DNA of 64,000 bases from Fibrella forsythiae (GCF_017353175.1 NZ_JAFMYW010000009.1:186001-250000); one strand, 5' to 3'; counted from the stretch's first letter, positions 1-9,172 are shown. Notes: a model not told the origin generated them from the sequence alone. A program made the numbers and translations.

Positions 1-786
1 GCCAGGGTAACGTACCTGACTAGCGAGATCAAGCTGCTGGCGCCGCTGCCCAACCCGCGCAGCTTCCGCGATTACATTGGGTTTGAGATGCACATGCTCA
101 ATGCGTCGCGATCGTTTGGGCATACCATTGGACCAGCCTGGTACGAAATGCCTATTTTCTATTTCACCAACCATCAGGCTATCTACGGACCCGGCGACGA
201 TATAAAGCGACCGGCCAAAGAAACCAGGCTGGATATTGAGCTGGAAATAGCCTGTATCATTGGCAAAAAGGGCAGCGACATCAAAGCCGGGGAGGCCCGT
301 CCCTACATTTTTGGCTACACCATTTTCAACGACTGGACAGCGCGGGCCATTCAACGGCGTGAGATGGAAGTGCCATTGGGGCCGCACAAAGGCAAAGATT
401 TTGCCAATGCCATTGGCCCCTGCATTGTCACAGCCGACGAAATGGACGCCTACCGATACACCATCACCGAAGCCGATTTCGCCGACCCCCTACGCTTCCC
501 GCCCGGCCCCACCGACCGGCTAGACCTGACAATGCAAACCCGTATCAACGGCGTAACGGTCTGCGAAGGCAATTACAAAACGGCCTTCTACAATTTCGAG
601 CAGATGATCGAGCGGGCCTCGGAAAACGGCGTGAACCTCATGCCCGGCGACATATTGGGCTCTGGCACAGTGGGTTGGGGTAGCTTGATCGAAAACAACT
701 TCAGCGTTCACCGCCCTCTCGAACCGGGCGATGTGGTGGAACTGGAAATCGAGGGAATTGGCACGTTGACAAACACCGTCGTATGA
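1..786 (+). CDS. Fumarylacetoacetate hydrolase family protein (5' cut)
   Basis: The frame is open from the first base of the window, so the N terminus lies outside; 261 codons are visible. The sequence has the FAH-fold C-terminal catalytic domain: a metal-binding E-x-E in 'DIELEIACIIG', then 'NDWTAR' and a conserved 'GPCIVTADE' segment, ending near 'GDVVELEIEGIGTL'. Family members hydrolyse or isomerise 2-oxo/enol acids from aromatic ring cleavage (fumarylacetoacetate, acylpyruvates, homoprotocatechuate products), in the cytoplasm with a divalent metal. It overlaps the next gene by four bases (ATGA), so the two are translationally coupled, and aromatic-acid genes follow. The exact substrate cannot be read from the sequence. 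The octamer ACGTACCT occurs at 10-17. Confidence 0.85.
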   Translation, partial: ARVTYLTSEIKLLAPLPNPRSFRDYIGFEMHMLNASRSFGHTIGPAWYEMPIFYFTNHQAIYGPGDDIKRPAKETRLDIELEIACIIGKKGSDIKAGEARPYIFGYTIFNDWTARAIQRREMEVPLGPHKGKDFANAIGPCIVTADEMDAYRYTITEADFADPLRFPPGPTDRLDLTMQTRINGVTVCEGNYKTAFYNFEQMIERASENGVNLMPGDILGSGTVGWGSLIENNFSVHRPLEPGDVVELEIEGIGTLTNTVV

Positions 787-1073
787 TTCTGGAACACGCC
801 CTTATCACCGTTCAGGCCGGCCGGGAGGCCCAGTTTGAAGCCGAGTTTCCGAAAGCGAAAGCCATCATCAGCCAGGCCAATGGGTTTGTTGACCTTCAGC
901 TTCGCCGGGGTATCGAGTCGCCCGGAACGTACCTGCTGCTGATTCATTGGCAAACGCTGGAAGACCATACCGTCAGCTTCCGGCAGTCGGAACTATTCAC
1001 GCAGTGGCGCGCCATCATAGGGCCGTTTTTCGCCAGTCCACCCGTCGTTGATCATTTTTCACCCCTGACCTAA
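783..1073 (+). CDS. Antibiotic biosynthesis monooxygenase (ABM)-fold small protein
   Basis: A 96-residue protein with the ferredoxin-like dimeric alpha-beta fold of the ABM family. It opens with 'MILEHALITVQAGREAQFE', has a central 'GFVDLQLRRG' strand and 'YLLLIHWQTLEDH', and ends with 'FASPPVVDHFSPL'. Relatives are cofactor-free monooxygenases or stress-related small proteins; no catalytic role can be assigned here. The start is fixed by the ATGA overlap with the stop of the preceding FAH gene. Fourteen bases separate it from the cyclase-family gene, so all three are probably one transcript. Confidence 0.8.
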   Translation: MILEHALITVQAGREAQFEAEFPKAKAIISQANGFVDLQLRRGIESPGTYLLLIHWQTLEDHTVSFRQSELFTQWRAIIGPFFASPPVVDHFSPLT

Positions 1074-1086
1074 ACTTCGAAACCAA

Positions 1087-1845
1087 ATGAAAATCATTGA
1101 CTTATCCGTCACGATCTCGCCGGAGATCAAGGAGCCGCTGCAGACCAAAATAGACTACGAAGACCACAAGGAAGGCGCGAAGAAAATGGGCTCGAAGCTC
1201 TTCGGCGGTGCGTCGGCCGATGTGTTCCTCGAGGGCAACGGCCCCGCCGGTGAGTTCCTGTACCTGACGGGCCATGCCGGTACGCACATCGACGCTCCCT
1301 GGCATTACTTTCCTACCTGCGAAGGCAAACCGTCGCGTACCATCGAAGAACTACCGCTCGACTGGTTTTTCCACGACGGCGTAGTGCTCGATTTTACCGA
1401 CAAACCCGACGGCTACTGCTTCTCGTCCGACGACCTGAAGGAGAGGTTGGCCGCTATCAACTACACGCTCAAACCCTTCGATATTGTCCTGATCCGCTGC
1501 GACGCCGACAAGCGCCTGCACGATGACGATTTCGTGAAAATCCACGTCGGTGCCTCGGCCGAAGCCACGCACTGGCTGATCGATCAGGGCATCAAGGTGA
1601 TGGGGACAGATGGCTGGGGCTGGGACATCCCGCTGCATATTCAAGCCGAAGACTATTTCAGCAACCCCCGCCCAGGCGTGATCTGGGCTGCCCATTACGT
1701 CGGTCGCGAGAAAGAATACTGCCAGATCGAGAAGCTGGCGAACCTTGATCAATTACCACCCTTCGGCTTTAAAGTGAGCTGTTTCCCGGCCAAGATCAAA
1801 GGCGGCAGTGCCGGCTGGTGCCGTGCCGTAGCCATTTTTGATTGA
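1087..1845 (+). CDS. Cyclase family protein (kynurenine formamidase-like metal hydrolase)
   Basis: This 252-residue protein has the cyclase/kynurenine formamidase signature H-x-G-T-H-x-D-x-P, seen as 'GHAGTHIDAPWHYFP' at about residues 61-75, which binds Mn or Zn. Members hydrolyse amides or lactones of aromatic or cyclic acids, for example N-formylkynurenine or isatin. The length is typical. It follows the FAH and ABM genes with only 13 bases between, so it probably belongs to the same ring-cleavage or amide-hydrolysis module. No signal peptide is seen. A long hairpin starts 26 bases after the stop codon and may end or insulate the transcript. The substrate is unknown. Confidence 0.88.
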   Translation: MKIIDLSVTISPEIKEPLQTKIDYEDHKEGAKKMGSKLFGGASADVFLEGNGPAGEFLYLTGHAGTHIDAPWHYFPTCEGKPSRTIEELPLDWFFHDGVVLDFTDKPDGYCFSSDDLKERLAAINYTLKPFDIVLIRCDADKRLHDDDFVKIHVGASAEATHWLIDQGIKVMGTDGWGWDIPLHIQAEDYFSNPRPGVIWAAHYVGREKEYCQIEKLANLDQLPPFGFKVSCFPAKIKGGSAGWCRAVAIFD

Positions 1846-1870
1846 GGATCGGTCCGCCGATGCGGTCGGA

Positions 1871-2013
1871 TTGGGGATTTATTGCTTCGCGCTCTAGGCC
1901 CTTCGACAGGCTTAGGGTGACACAACACATCCAGCATGTGCATGACCAACTTGAGTGGGATTGTCACCCTGAGCCTGTCGAAGGGCCTAGAGCGCGAAGC
2001 AATAAATCCCCAA
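1871..2013. repeat. Long inverted repeat between cyclase and monooxygenase genes
   Basis: Arms 1871-1922 and 1961-2013 are about 50 bp, complementary with one substitution and one indel, around a loop of about 38 bases. The arms contain the segment 'CCCTTCGACAGGCTTAGGG', and their outer ends read GGGGATTT/AAATCCCC. The right side continues as an AAATCCCC-type word run up to the start codon of the next gene. It is one of the family of intergenic hairpins found across the window. Confidence 0.9.
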
Positions 2014-2059
2014 TCCAAGATCCCCAATCCCAAATCAGACATCCTAAATCCCCAATCCT

Positions 2060-3193
2060 ATGTCTTCTATTAAAAAAGCCCTCGTTGTGGGAGGCGGAAT
2101 CGGCGGCTTATCGGCTGGTGTTGCCTTGCGACAGGCGGGCGTCGAGGTTGACCTGATCGAGCTTCACCCCACCTTTAATGTGTACGGCGTAGGCATCATC
2201 CAGCCATCTAATGCCCTACGTGCCCTTGATTCACTTGGCTTGGCCGACCGCTGCATGGAACGCGGATCGCCCTATGGTCCGGTGAAAATGTGCGCGGCCA
2301 ATGGGTTCAAATTTGCGGAGACGGGCACCCCACCCATGGGTCGACTACCCGTTCATAACGGCATCTCGCGCCGGATTTTGCACGATGTGCTGCACGAAGG
2401 AGCGATAGCCAATCAGGTGAAGATCCGGATGGACGTCACCGTCTCGGCAATCGATAACGGCCCTGATGCGGCAACAGTAACGTTTAGCGATGGCAGCACC
2501 GGAGTATATAATCTCGTTGTCGGCTCCGATGGCGTGTATTCACAGGTACGTGGTCTGGTGCTGGGCGATTACAAGCCCCGCTACACCGGGCAGTCGGTCT
2601 GGCGGTATGCCTTTCCCCGGGCGGCTGATCTGGACACGGGCTACATCTTTTTCGGAAAGAAAACCAAAGTGGGACTGATCCCGATGACCGCCGACCGCAT
2701 GTACATGTTCGTGGTATCGGCCGAGGGCAACGATCCAAAGATCCCCGAAGCAGAACTGGTGCCCCGTTTGAAGGCTCTTGTTGCCGACTATGAAGCCCCC
2801 ATGGTACGCGCCGTTGTCGATCAGATCACCGATCCCAAAGGCGTGATTTACCGGCCGCTCGAAACGCTGTTGCTACCCGCGCCCTGGTACAACAACCGGG
2901 TATTGCTCATCGGTGATGCCGTTCATGCGACCATCCCGCAACTGGGGCAGGGAGCCGGACTGGCTATTGAAGACGCCGTGGTGCTGGGCGAACTGGTACA
3001 GTCGGGCGATCCATTGCCTACCATCCTGGAGAACTTCATGAATCGTCGGTTTAGTCGCTGCAAGATGGTGGTCGATGCCTCGAATACGCTGGGCGAATGG
3101 GAGCAGCTGGAGTGGCAGGGCCAGTTACCCGAAGGAGCTAACATGGGTGCACTGATGGGCAAAACGCTCGGTGCCATGGGTGCTCCGATCTAA
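2060..3193 (+). CDS. FAD-dependent aromatic monooxygenase (salicylate hydroxylase-like)
   Basis: A 377-residue group A flavoprotein hydroxylase. The N-terminal Rossmann motif GxGxxG is at residues 11-16 ('GGGIGGL'), a 'GSDGVYS' motif is near residue 155, and the second FAD-binding motif 'GDAVHATIPQLGQGAGLA' is near residues 287-304. These enzymes use NAD(P)H and O2 to hydroxylate, sometimes decarboxylatively, benzoate-type rings; salicylate, 3-hydroxybenzoate and 6-hydroxynicotinate are typical substrates. The ATG lies just after a word-array leader that forms the right flank of the preceding hairpin. Neighbouring aromatic genes support a catabolic role; the substrate is unresolved. Confidence 0.85.
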   Translation: MSSIKKALVVGGGIGGLSAGVALRQAGVEVDLIELHPTFNVYGVGIIQPSNALRALDSLGLADRCMERGSPYGPVKMCAANGFKFAETGTPPMGRLPVHNGISRRILHDVLHEGAIANQVKIRMDVTVSAIDNGPDAATVTFSDGSTGVYNLVVGSDGVYSQVRGLVLGDYKPRYTGQSVWRYAFPRAADLDTGYIFFGKKTKVGLIPMTADRMYMFVVSAEGNDPKIPEAELVPRLKALVADYEAPMVRAVVDQITDPKGVIYRPLETLLLPAPWYNNRVLLIGDAVHATIPQLGQGAGLAIEDAVVLGELVQSGDPLPTILENFMNRRFSRCKMVVDASNTLGEWEQLEWQGQLPEGANMGALMGKTLGAMGAPI

Positions 3194-3305
3194 GCATGCT
3201 GATCAGACGTTCCCTATAAACCTGCTGTGGGCCTAAGCCAAAGCAACTTCCCACGCAAAGCAGTACTATTCAAAAGCATCCACCTTTTCGAAGTAAACTC
3301 ATACA

Positions 3306-4490
3306 ATGACTGCTCAGAATACGCAGGTTGGTATTATCGGGGCTGGTCCTGCCGGACTAACCCTCGCGCTGTTACTTAAATGCCGGGGCATTGATTCGGT
3401 CATTCTCGAAAACCGGGATCGGCCCTATGTCGAATCGCGCGTTCGGGCGGGACTGCTAGAGCAAAATACTGTCGATCTGTTTCGGGAACTGGGCGTTGCC
3501 GACCGGCTGGACCGCGAGGGGCTCGAACACCATGGCGTGTACCTGAGCTTTAACGGAGTGCGTAACCGGGTTCCCTTTACCGAACTGACCGGCGGGCGTT
3601 GCATCACCATCTACGGGCAACAGGAGGTGGTGAAAGACCTGATCAGGGCTAACCTCGATCAGGGAACACTCATCCACTTTGAAGCGACCGCCACCCGTAT
3701 TGACGGCCTGGAAACCGATTCGCCCATGATTCACTACGAACAAAATGGCGAAGCACATACGCTGACCTGTGATTTTGTAGCGGGTTGCGATGGTTACCAC
3801 GGCATTGCCCGCAAACACCTGCCCGAAGGGAGTTATAACGAGTTTCGAATTGAATACCCATTTAGCTGGCTCGGTATTCTGGCCCATGCCAAACCATCGT
3901 CCAACGAACTGATCTATGCTTACCACGAACGTGGTTTTGCCCTGCACAGCCTCCGCTCCGAAACAGTCAGCCGGCTATATATTCAGGTCGCCAACGATGA
4001 CCATATCGACAACTGGACCGACGAGCAAATCTGGGATGAACTCGAACTCCGGCTGGGCGACAATAACGGGTTCCGGCTGAACCGGGGCGAGATCTTCGAA
4101 AAAGGAATTACGCCCATGCGCAGCTTTATGATCGACAGCATGCAGTACGGACGCCTGTTCCTGGCGGGCGACGCCGCCCATATTGTGCCGCCTACGGGAG
4201 GAAAAGGCCTGAACCTGGCCGTTGCCGACGTAAAAATCATGGCCGGGGCCTTGACAGACTACTACGAAACGGGACAGACGACCCGGCTGGCGGCTTACAC
4301 CAGCGATTGTCTGCGCCGGATCTGGCGGGTGCAGGACTTCTCTAATACCATGACGTACCTGTTTCATAAGCAGGCGAAACACGGTTCGTTCGAGAATCAG
4401 CTTCAGCAGGCCAAATTCGATTACATCAGTCGGTCGACGGCCATGGCAACCACGATTGCCGAAAATTATGTGGGGCTAAAAGACGTGTAG
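3306..4490 (+). CDS. pobA: 4-hydroxybenzoate 3-monooxygenase
   Basis: At 394 residues it has the usual PobA length. It shows GxGxxG at residues 12-17, the family-specific 'SRVRAGLLEQ' segment near 44-53, the 'CDGYHGIARK' DG motif near 160, and 'GDAAHIVPPTGGKGLNLA' near 287-304. The enzyme converts 4-hydroxybenzoate to protocatechuate with NADPH, O2 and FAD. This joins the p-coumarate route encoded downstream (feruloyl-CoA synthase, crotonase) to the pca genes at 12443-19285. The gap before it (3194-3305) has no obvious hairpin, so it may have its own promoter. The assignment is strong. Confidence 0.95.
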   Translation: MTAQNTQVGIIGAGPAGLTLALLLKCRGIDSVILENRDRPYVESRVRAGLLEQNTVDLFRELGVADRLDREGLEHHGVYLSFNGVRNRVPFTELTGGRCITIYGQQEVVKDLIRANLDQGTLIHFEATATRIDGLETDSPMIHYEQNGEAHTLTCDFVAGCDGYHGIARKHLPEGSYNEFRIEYPFSWLGILAHAKPSSNELIYAYHERGFALHSLRSETVSRLYIQVANDDHIDNWTDEQIWDELELRLGDNNGFRLNRGEIFEKGITPMRSFMIDSMQYGRLFLAGDAAHIVPPTGGKGLNLAVADVKIMAGALTDYYETGQTTRLAAYTSDCLRRIWRVQDFSNTMTYLFHKQAKHGSFENQLQQAKFDYISRSTAMATTIAENYVGLKDV

Positions 4491-4556
4491 AACAATCCGG
4501 TCGAGTAGGTATTTGTACAGCCTTTCAGCCTTACTGTTTTGTCTTTTTACGCTTAA

Positions 4557-5114
4557 ATGCCAGGACTTATGTCAACATCCTTCCTCCGATTTTCACTCAA
4601 GCCATTTATCGTTCTGTTGCTGTTGCTTCCGCTCCGGTTACTGGCGCAGGATGCCCCCGCAGCCCCGGAGCTGGAATTTGTCTGCGAACTAACCGTGAAC
4701 ATTGCACCAGCACTGACTGTCGGCGAGACCCCGCACGGTACCCGCCGGATTATCCCGATCACGGGCGGTACGTTTAGCGGACCTAACCTGAAAGGCACAA
4801 TCATTAATGGCGGGGCCGATTGGCAACTAGTTCGTAAAGACGGCACCGCCGAACTCAATGCCCTGTACACGCTACAGACAGACGACGGCACTCTGATTTA
4901 TGTCAATAACAAAGGCGTTCGGGTTGCCACGCCCGAAGTTGCTGCCCGCATTGCCCGCGGTGAATCGGTCAGCCCATCGGAGTATTATTTCCGGGCGATA
5001 CCCACCTTTGAAACGCCACCCGGCAAGTATGAGTGGTTGACGAAATCCCTGTTCGTCTCGAAAGGCATCCGCAAGCCCGACGGGGTCATCATTCAAGTCT
5101 GGAAAGTACGCTAG
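4557..5114 (+). CDS. Secreted DUF3237 domain protein
   Basis: The 185-residue frame starts with an n-region and a strongly hydrophobic stretch ending in '...LPLRLLAQ', a Sec signal peptide; the ATG at 4569 would give a shorter, equally good signal. The rest matches the DUF3237 beta-barrel: 'LEFVCELTVNI', 'GTRRIIPITGGTFSGP', 'KGTIINGGADWQLVR', 'LYTLQTDDGTLIYVNNKG'. The function of the domain is unknown; members often lie beside aromatic or xenobiotic degradation genes, as here. The protein would act in the periplasm. The MFS gene starts seven bases after its stop, so the two are probably co-transcribed. Confidence 0.82.
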   Translation: MPGLMSTSFLRFSLKPFIVLLLLLPLRLLAQDAPAAPELEFVCELTVNIAPALTVGETPHGTRRIIPITGGTFSGPNLKGTIINGGADWQLVRKDGTAELNALYTLQTDDGTLIYVNNKGVRVATPEVAARIARGESVSPSEYYFRAIPTFETPPGKYEWLTKSLFVSKGIRKPDGVIIQVWKVR

Positions 5115-5121
5115 TCCGCTC

Positions 5122-6456
5122 ATGCAACCTACAACCTCCCTCCGCTACGGCTGGTATGCTGTCTTTATCCTGACGCTGGCCAACATCTCGTCGTTCATCG
5201 ATCGGCAGATTTTGAGCCTCCTGGTGAAGCCCATCAAACGGGATCTGCTGCTCAGCGATACCGAAATGAGCCTGTTGATGGGCCTGAGCTTTGCCATTTT
5301 CTACACCCTCTTCGGCGTGCTGATTGGGCGACTGGCCGACAAATACAGCCGCCGGAACATCATCATCGCTGGCATTACCATCTGGAGCCTCATGACGACG
5401 CTCTGCGGTGGGGTTCGGTCGTATGTCCAGTTCTTTATGGTCCGGATGGGCGTGGGTGTGGGGGAGGCCACCCTGTCGCCCTCGGCCTATTCCATCATTG
5501 CCGATTACTTCCCGAAAAACCGGCTGGCTACGGCGCTGAGCGTTTTTTCGCTGGGGGTGTTTCTAGGGTCGGGGCTGGCTATGCTCATCGGGTCGGGCAT
5601 TGTAGCTAAACTCCCAACGGAGGGGAAGGTGATGGTACCGGTATTGGGCGCTATTTTTCCTTGGCAGCTGATCTTCCTCTACATCGGTTTGCCCGGTCTG
5701 GTGATCATGGGTCTTCTGTTTACCATCCGCGAACCGGCCCGTACCAACACCCTCCAAAAAGCGGGTGCCGTGGTCGATCTGTCGCTGCGTGAGGCGCTGG
5801 TTATCATTTTCAAACACCGGACCGCGTACCTCCTCATCTGCTTTGCCACGGCTTTTGGGGCGTTGGTCAATTACGGCTGTAACGCCTGGATTCCCACCTT
5901 CGTGGCACGTACCTACGGCTGGGAAGTGCCCCGCGCCGGTGCCTTTTACGGACTGGTGCTGGTGGCCTCGTCGGTATCGGGTGTGCTGTTCGGCGGATGG
6001 TATGCTGACCGGCTGGTAAAACGGGGCGTGGTCGACGGTCGCCTGCGGGTGGGTCTGCTGGGCGGCATTGGCTGCCTGGTGGCGGCTGGCCTGCCGCTGT
6101 TGCCCCGCGCCAAATGGGCCTTGCTGGCGGTTTTCGTACCCAGCTTTGCGCTGGCTGCCCCGTTTGGCGCTGCCACAGCCGCTATTCAGGAGATCATGCC
6201 GAATCAGGTGCGGGCGCTGGCCTCGTCGATCTTCCTGTTTATTCTGAACCTCATCGGTATTGGCCTGGGCCCCACGTCGGTAGCCCTGTTTACCGACTAT
6301 ATCTTTCACGACGAACAGGCCATTCGGTACTCGCTGGTGCTGCTGTTCGCTATTGGTGGGGTGTGCACGATGCTACTCACGTACCTGGCTCTCAAACCGT
6401 ACAGACAGGCTATCCTCAGTCAGCAGACCACACCCGCAACGCAACCAATTCTATGA
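5122..6456 (+). CDS. MFS transporter, probably for aromatic or hydroxycinnamic acids
   Basis: A 444-residue polytopic membrane protein with about twelve hydrophobic segments. It has the MFS loop 2-3 signature 'GRLADKYSRRNII' near residues 72-84 and a 'SSFIDRQILSLL' first helix as in Spns/aromatic acid:H+ symporter relatives. The stop overlaps the crotonase start in ATGA, so it is coupled to the crotonase and feruloyl-CoA synthase genes. That arrangement suggests uptake of ferulate, p-coumarate or a related acid across the inner membrane. The substrate is inferred from context only. Confidence 0.85.
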   Translation: MQPTTSLRYGWYAVFILTLANISSFIDRQILSLLVKPIKRDLLLSDTEMSLLMGLSFAIFYTLFGVLIGRLADKYSRRNIIIAGITIWSLMTTLCGGVRSYVQFFMVRMGVGVGEATLSPSAYSIIADYFPKNRLATALSVFSLGVFLGSGLAMLIGSGIVAKLPTEGKVMVPVLGAIFPWQLIFLYIGLPGLVIMGLLFTIREPARTNTLQKAGAVVDLSLREALVIIFKHRTAYLLICFATAFGALVNYGCNAWIPTFVARTYGWEVPRAGAFYGLVLVASSVSGVLFGGWYADRLVKRGVVDGRLRVGLLGGIGCLVAAGLPLLPRAKWALLAVFVPSFALAAPFGAATAAIQEIMPNQVRALASSIFLFILNLIGIGLGPTSVALFTDYIFHDEQAIRYSLVLLFAIGGVCTMLLTYLALKPYRQAILSQQTTPATQPIL

Positions 6457-7220
6457 CACCTCTCTTACACGTTGAACAACGGAATACGATACTGCTCGTC
6501 AAACTCAACCGACCCGATAAGCGCAACGCCCTCAACGATGAGTTGATTCTGGGCCTGGAAGCCGTTTTTTCGACCATACCCGATGGTGTTCGGTGTGCAG
6601 TGATCTACGGCGAAGGTTCCCATTTCAGCGCTGGCCTCGACCTTTCGGCGCTCACTGAACGCGATGCCGTGCAGGGGCTGCACCATTCGCGGATGTGGCA
6701 CCGGGCCCTGGACCGTATTCAGTTCGGAACGGTGCCGGTCATCGCCGTGCTGCATGGGGCCTGCGTAGGTGGTGGTCTCGAACTGGCTGCTGCCTGCCAC
6801 ATCCGCGTAGCCGAAAACAGCACCTTCTACGCCCTACCCGAAGGTCAGCGGGGCATCTTTGTGGGTGGTGGCGCGTCGGTGCGGGTACCTAAACTCATCG
6901 GACTGGCCCGCATGACCGACATGATGCTGACCGGGCGCGTGTACCAGGCCGAAGAAGGTGAACGGATCGGACTGGCGCAATACCGGGTCGAAGAGGGGCT
7001 GGGGCTGGAAAAAGCCCTGGAACTGGCCGGGAAAGTGGCAGGCAACGCGGGCATGACCAACTACGCGCTGATGCACATTCTGCCCCGGATTGTCGATGCC
7101 CCGCAGGAACAGGGACTACTGATGGAGTCACTCACGGCCGCCATTGCCCAGGATGCCCCCGAAGCCAAAGCGCGGTTACGGGATTTTCTGGCCGGTAAAG
7201 CCAAAAAAGTAGGGGAATGA
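6453..7220 (+). CDS. Crotonase; probable hydroxycinnamoyl-CoA hydratase-lyase
   Basis: The start at 6453 is chosen because it overlaps the MFS stop (ATGA) and begins the crotonase fold directly; the frame is open further upstream, but that stretch is the MFS gene in another frame. The 255-residue protein has 'LNRPDKRNALNDEL', the oxyanion-hole segment 'GEGSHFSAGLDL' near 50-61 and 'HGACVGGGLELAAACHIRVA' near 96-115. Next to feruloyl-CoA synthase it most likely hydrates and cleaves feruloyl- or coumaroyl-CoA to an aromatic aldehyde and acetyl-CoA. Simple enoyl-CoA hydration in beta-oxidative side-chain removal is the alternative. Confidence 0.8.
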   Translation: MTPLLHVEQRNTILLVKLNRPDKRNALNDELILGLEAVFSTIPDGVRCAVIYGEGSHFSAGLDLSALTERDAVQGLHHSRMWHRALDRIQFGTVPVIAVLHGACVGGGLELAAACHIRVAENSTFYALPEGQRGIFVGGGASVRVPKLIGLARMTDMMLTGRVYQAEEGERIGLAQYRVEEGLGLEKALELAGKVAGNAGMTNYALMHILPRIVDAPQEQGLLMESLTAAIAQDAPEAKARLRDFLAGKAKKVGE

Positions 7221-9022
7221 GCATGGTACAGACCAACATCTTCGGCCCCGCCACTACCCGAAAAACTGTCCGTCCGGATGGCGCTATTCTGCTACAGGCC
7301 GAGCAACCGTTAGGATGTTGCCCTGAGAAACTAACGGAAAAACTGGCATACTGGGCCAGACACACGCCCGTTGCGCTGTTCATAGCGCGCCGGAACCCTG
7401 CGCAAGCGGGTGACTGGCAAACACTCACTTACGCCGATACGCTGCGGATTGTGGAAGGTATCGCTCAATACCTGCTCGACCAGCAGTTCGGCGAGGGGGA
7501 AACAATCGCTATTCTGTCGGAAAACAGCCTTGAGCATGCGTTGCTGGCCCTGGCGGCTATGCACGTGGGCATTCCCTACGCGCCCATTTCGCCCCCGTAT
7601 TCGCTGTTGTCCGACGATATGGGGAAGCTCCGGCATACGTTGCGGGTGCTGACGCCGAAACTCATTTTTGCCCAGAATGGCCAGCCGTATGCCCGTGCGC
7701 TGGCAGTAGCGCGCGAACTGTTCCCCGAAGCCCGAATCGTATCGGTCGAGAACCCGGTTGATGTTCATTTCGACAAACTACTCGCCACCCAGCCGACCGA
7801 AGTGGTTGCCGAGGCTCACGCTCGCATAACGGCCGACAGCGTGGCTAAGATTCTGTTCACGTCAGGCTCAACGGGTATGCCGAAAGGGGTGATCAACACG
7901 CAGCGGATGTGGTGTACCAACCTGCAACAGATCACGCAGGCGTTTCCGGGTCTGGCCGTAACTCCTCCTGTGTTTGTGGACTGGCTACCCTGGAATCATA
8001 CCTTTGGTGGAAACCACAACATGGGTCTGACGCTCTACAACGGAGGCACGCTCTATATCGACGAGGGAAAACCAACGCCCAGCGGCATCGAAGCCACCGC
8101 GCAGAACCTCCGCGAGATTTCGCCAACGGCCTATTTCAACGTACCCAAGGGCTTCGAAATGCTGGTGCCCTACCTGGAAAAGGAACCCGAGCTACGGGCC
8201 ACTTTCTTCAAAAACCTGCAATTTTTCTTTTACGCCGGGGCTAGTCTGGCCCAGCCGATCTGGAATCGGCTCGAAGCACTGGCGCTGGAAACAACCGGGC
8301 GCGTTATCCCCATTATCACCGGGCTAGGCTGTACGGAATCGGGCCCATCGGCCTTGTTTGCCAACTGGCCGGGTAGTTTTTCAGGCCTGCTGGGCCTGCC
8401 CGTAGCAGGCATGAACGTGAAACTAGTACCCGACGGTACTAAGCTGGAAATTCGCTTCAAAGCCCCCAACGTCACCCCCGGCTACTGGCGTAACCCCGAG
8501 GCTACCCACAACGCGTTTGACGAAGAAGGCTACTATAAAACGGGCGATGCCGTACGGTTTCTGGACGAGTCCGATCATAACCGGGGCCTGGTCTTCGATG
8601 GGCGGATTGCCGAAGACTTCAAACTGTCGACAGGCACCTGGGTCAATGTGGGCGTGCTGAAAGCGACCGTGCTGCGCGAAGGATCGCCCATTGTGCAGGA
8701 CGTTGTACTGGCGGGTTTAGACAAGGAGTTTGTGAGCGCCATTCTCTTTCTAAATCCATACGCCTGCCGAACGCTCGCTAACCTGCCCGACGACGTACCT
8801 AACCATGACGCATTCACGCACCCGACCGTGCAGCAGTATGTCGACCAGTTGGTCGAACGGCTGGGCCAACACGCCACGGGTAGTGCCAACCGCGTCGCCA
8901 AAGCCATCGTCGCGCTCGAACCGCCTTCCATCGATCTGGGCGAGATTACTGACAAAGGCTCGCTGAACCAACGGGCCGTCCTCCAGCACCGGGCGGGGTT
9001 GGTTGATCGGTTGTATGGGTGA
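7217..9022 (+). CDS. fcs: Feruloyl-CoA synthase
   Basis: A 601-residue ANL-superfamily adenylate-forming enzyme. The AMP-binding P-loop 'FTSGSTGMPKG' is near residues 214-224, and adenylation-core segments 'GLGCTESGPS' and 'YYKTGDAV' follow. Stretches typical of feruloyl-CoA synthases are present: 'YAPISPPYSLLSDDMGKLRH' and 'DGRIAEDFKLSTGTWVNVG'. The enzyme activates ferulate, p-coumarate or caffeate with ATP and CoA in the cytoplasm. The start overlaps the crotonase stop (ATGA), giving an MFS-crotonase-fcs operon. After the stop comes a run of GGTTAACT-like words rather than another coupled gene. Confidence 0.9.
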   Translation: MSMVQTNIFGPATTRKTVRPDGAILLQAEQPLGCCPEKLTEKLAYWARHTPVALFIARRNPAQAGDWQTLTYADTLRIVEGIAQYLLDQQFGEGETIAILSENSLEHALLALAAMHVGIPYAPISPPYSLLSDDMGKLRHTLRVLTPKLIFAQNGQPYARALAVARELFPEARIVSVENPVDVHFDKLLATQPTEVVAEAHARITADSVAKILFTSGSTGMPKGVINTQRMWCTNLQQITQAFPGLAVTPPVFVDWLPWNHTFGGNHNMGLTLYNGGTLYIDEGKPTPSGIEATAQNLREISPTAYFNVPKGFEMLVPYLEKEPELRATFFKNLQFFFYAGASLAQPIWNRLEALALETTGRVIPIITGLGCTESGPSALFANWPGSFSGLLGLPVAGMNVKLVPDGTKLEIRFKAPNVTPGYWRNPEATHNAFDEEGYYKTGDAVRFLDESDHNRGLVFDGRIAEDFKLSTGTWVNVGVLKATVLREGSPIVQDVVLAGLDKEFVSAILFLNPYACRTLANLPDDVPNHDAFTHPTVQQYVDQLVERLGQHATGSANRVAKAIVALEPPSIDLGEITDKGSLNQRAVLQHRAGLVDRLYG

Positions 9023-9076
9023 GTGGTTGGCTGGGTGGCTGGTTAATTGGTTGATTAGTTAACTGGTTAACTGGCT
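9011..9076. repeat. GGTTAACT/GGTTGATT word array after fcs
   Basis: From the last codons of fcs into the gap, the sequence is a run of degenerate 6-9 base words of the type TGGTTAAT, TGGTTGAT and TGGTTAAC. No matching right arm is seen, unlike the related array at 43885-44017 with similar words. It looks like a half-hairpin or a slipped simple repeat. Confidence 0.7.
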
Positions 9077-9172
9077 CGTTTTCAAATGTTACTAATAGAA
9101 TGTGCTTCGCTGAATAGAAATAATTGAACCTAAATAATGGGTAGTGTTGCTTGTAACTACTTGATCAGTAAT

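Noticed and set aside
1842-2156. Open frame of about 104 codons over the hairpin between the cyclase and monooxygenase genes
   Set aside because: It translates the inverted repeat and overlaps the true start of the monooxygenase; no family resemblance.
5563-6309. Long minus-strand open frame opposite the MFS gene
   Set aside because: It is a GC-driven shadow of the transporter gene, rich in Gln/Arg/Gly and without any recognisable domain.
6114-6452. N-terminal extension of the crotonase frame
   Set aside because: It overlaps the MFS gene in another frame; the ATGA start at 6453 begins the crotonase fold directly.
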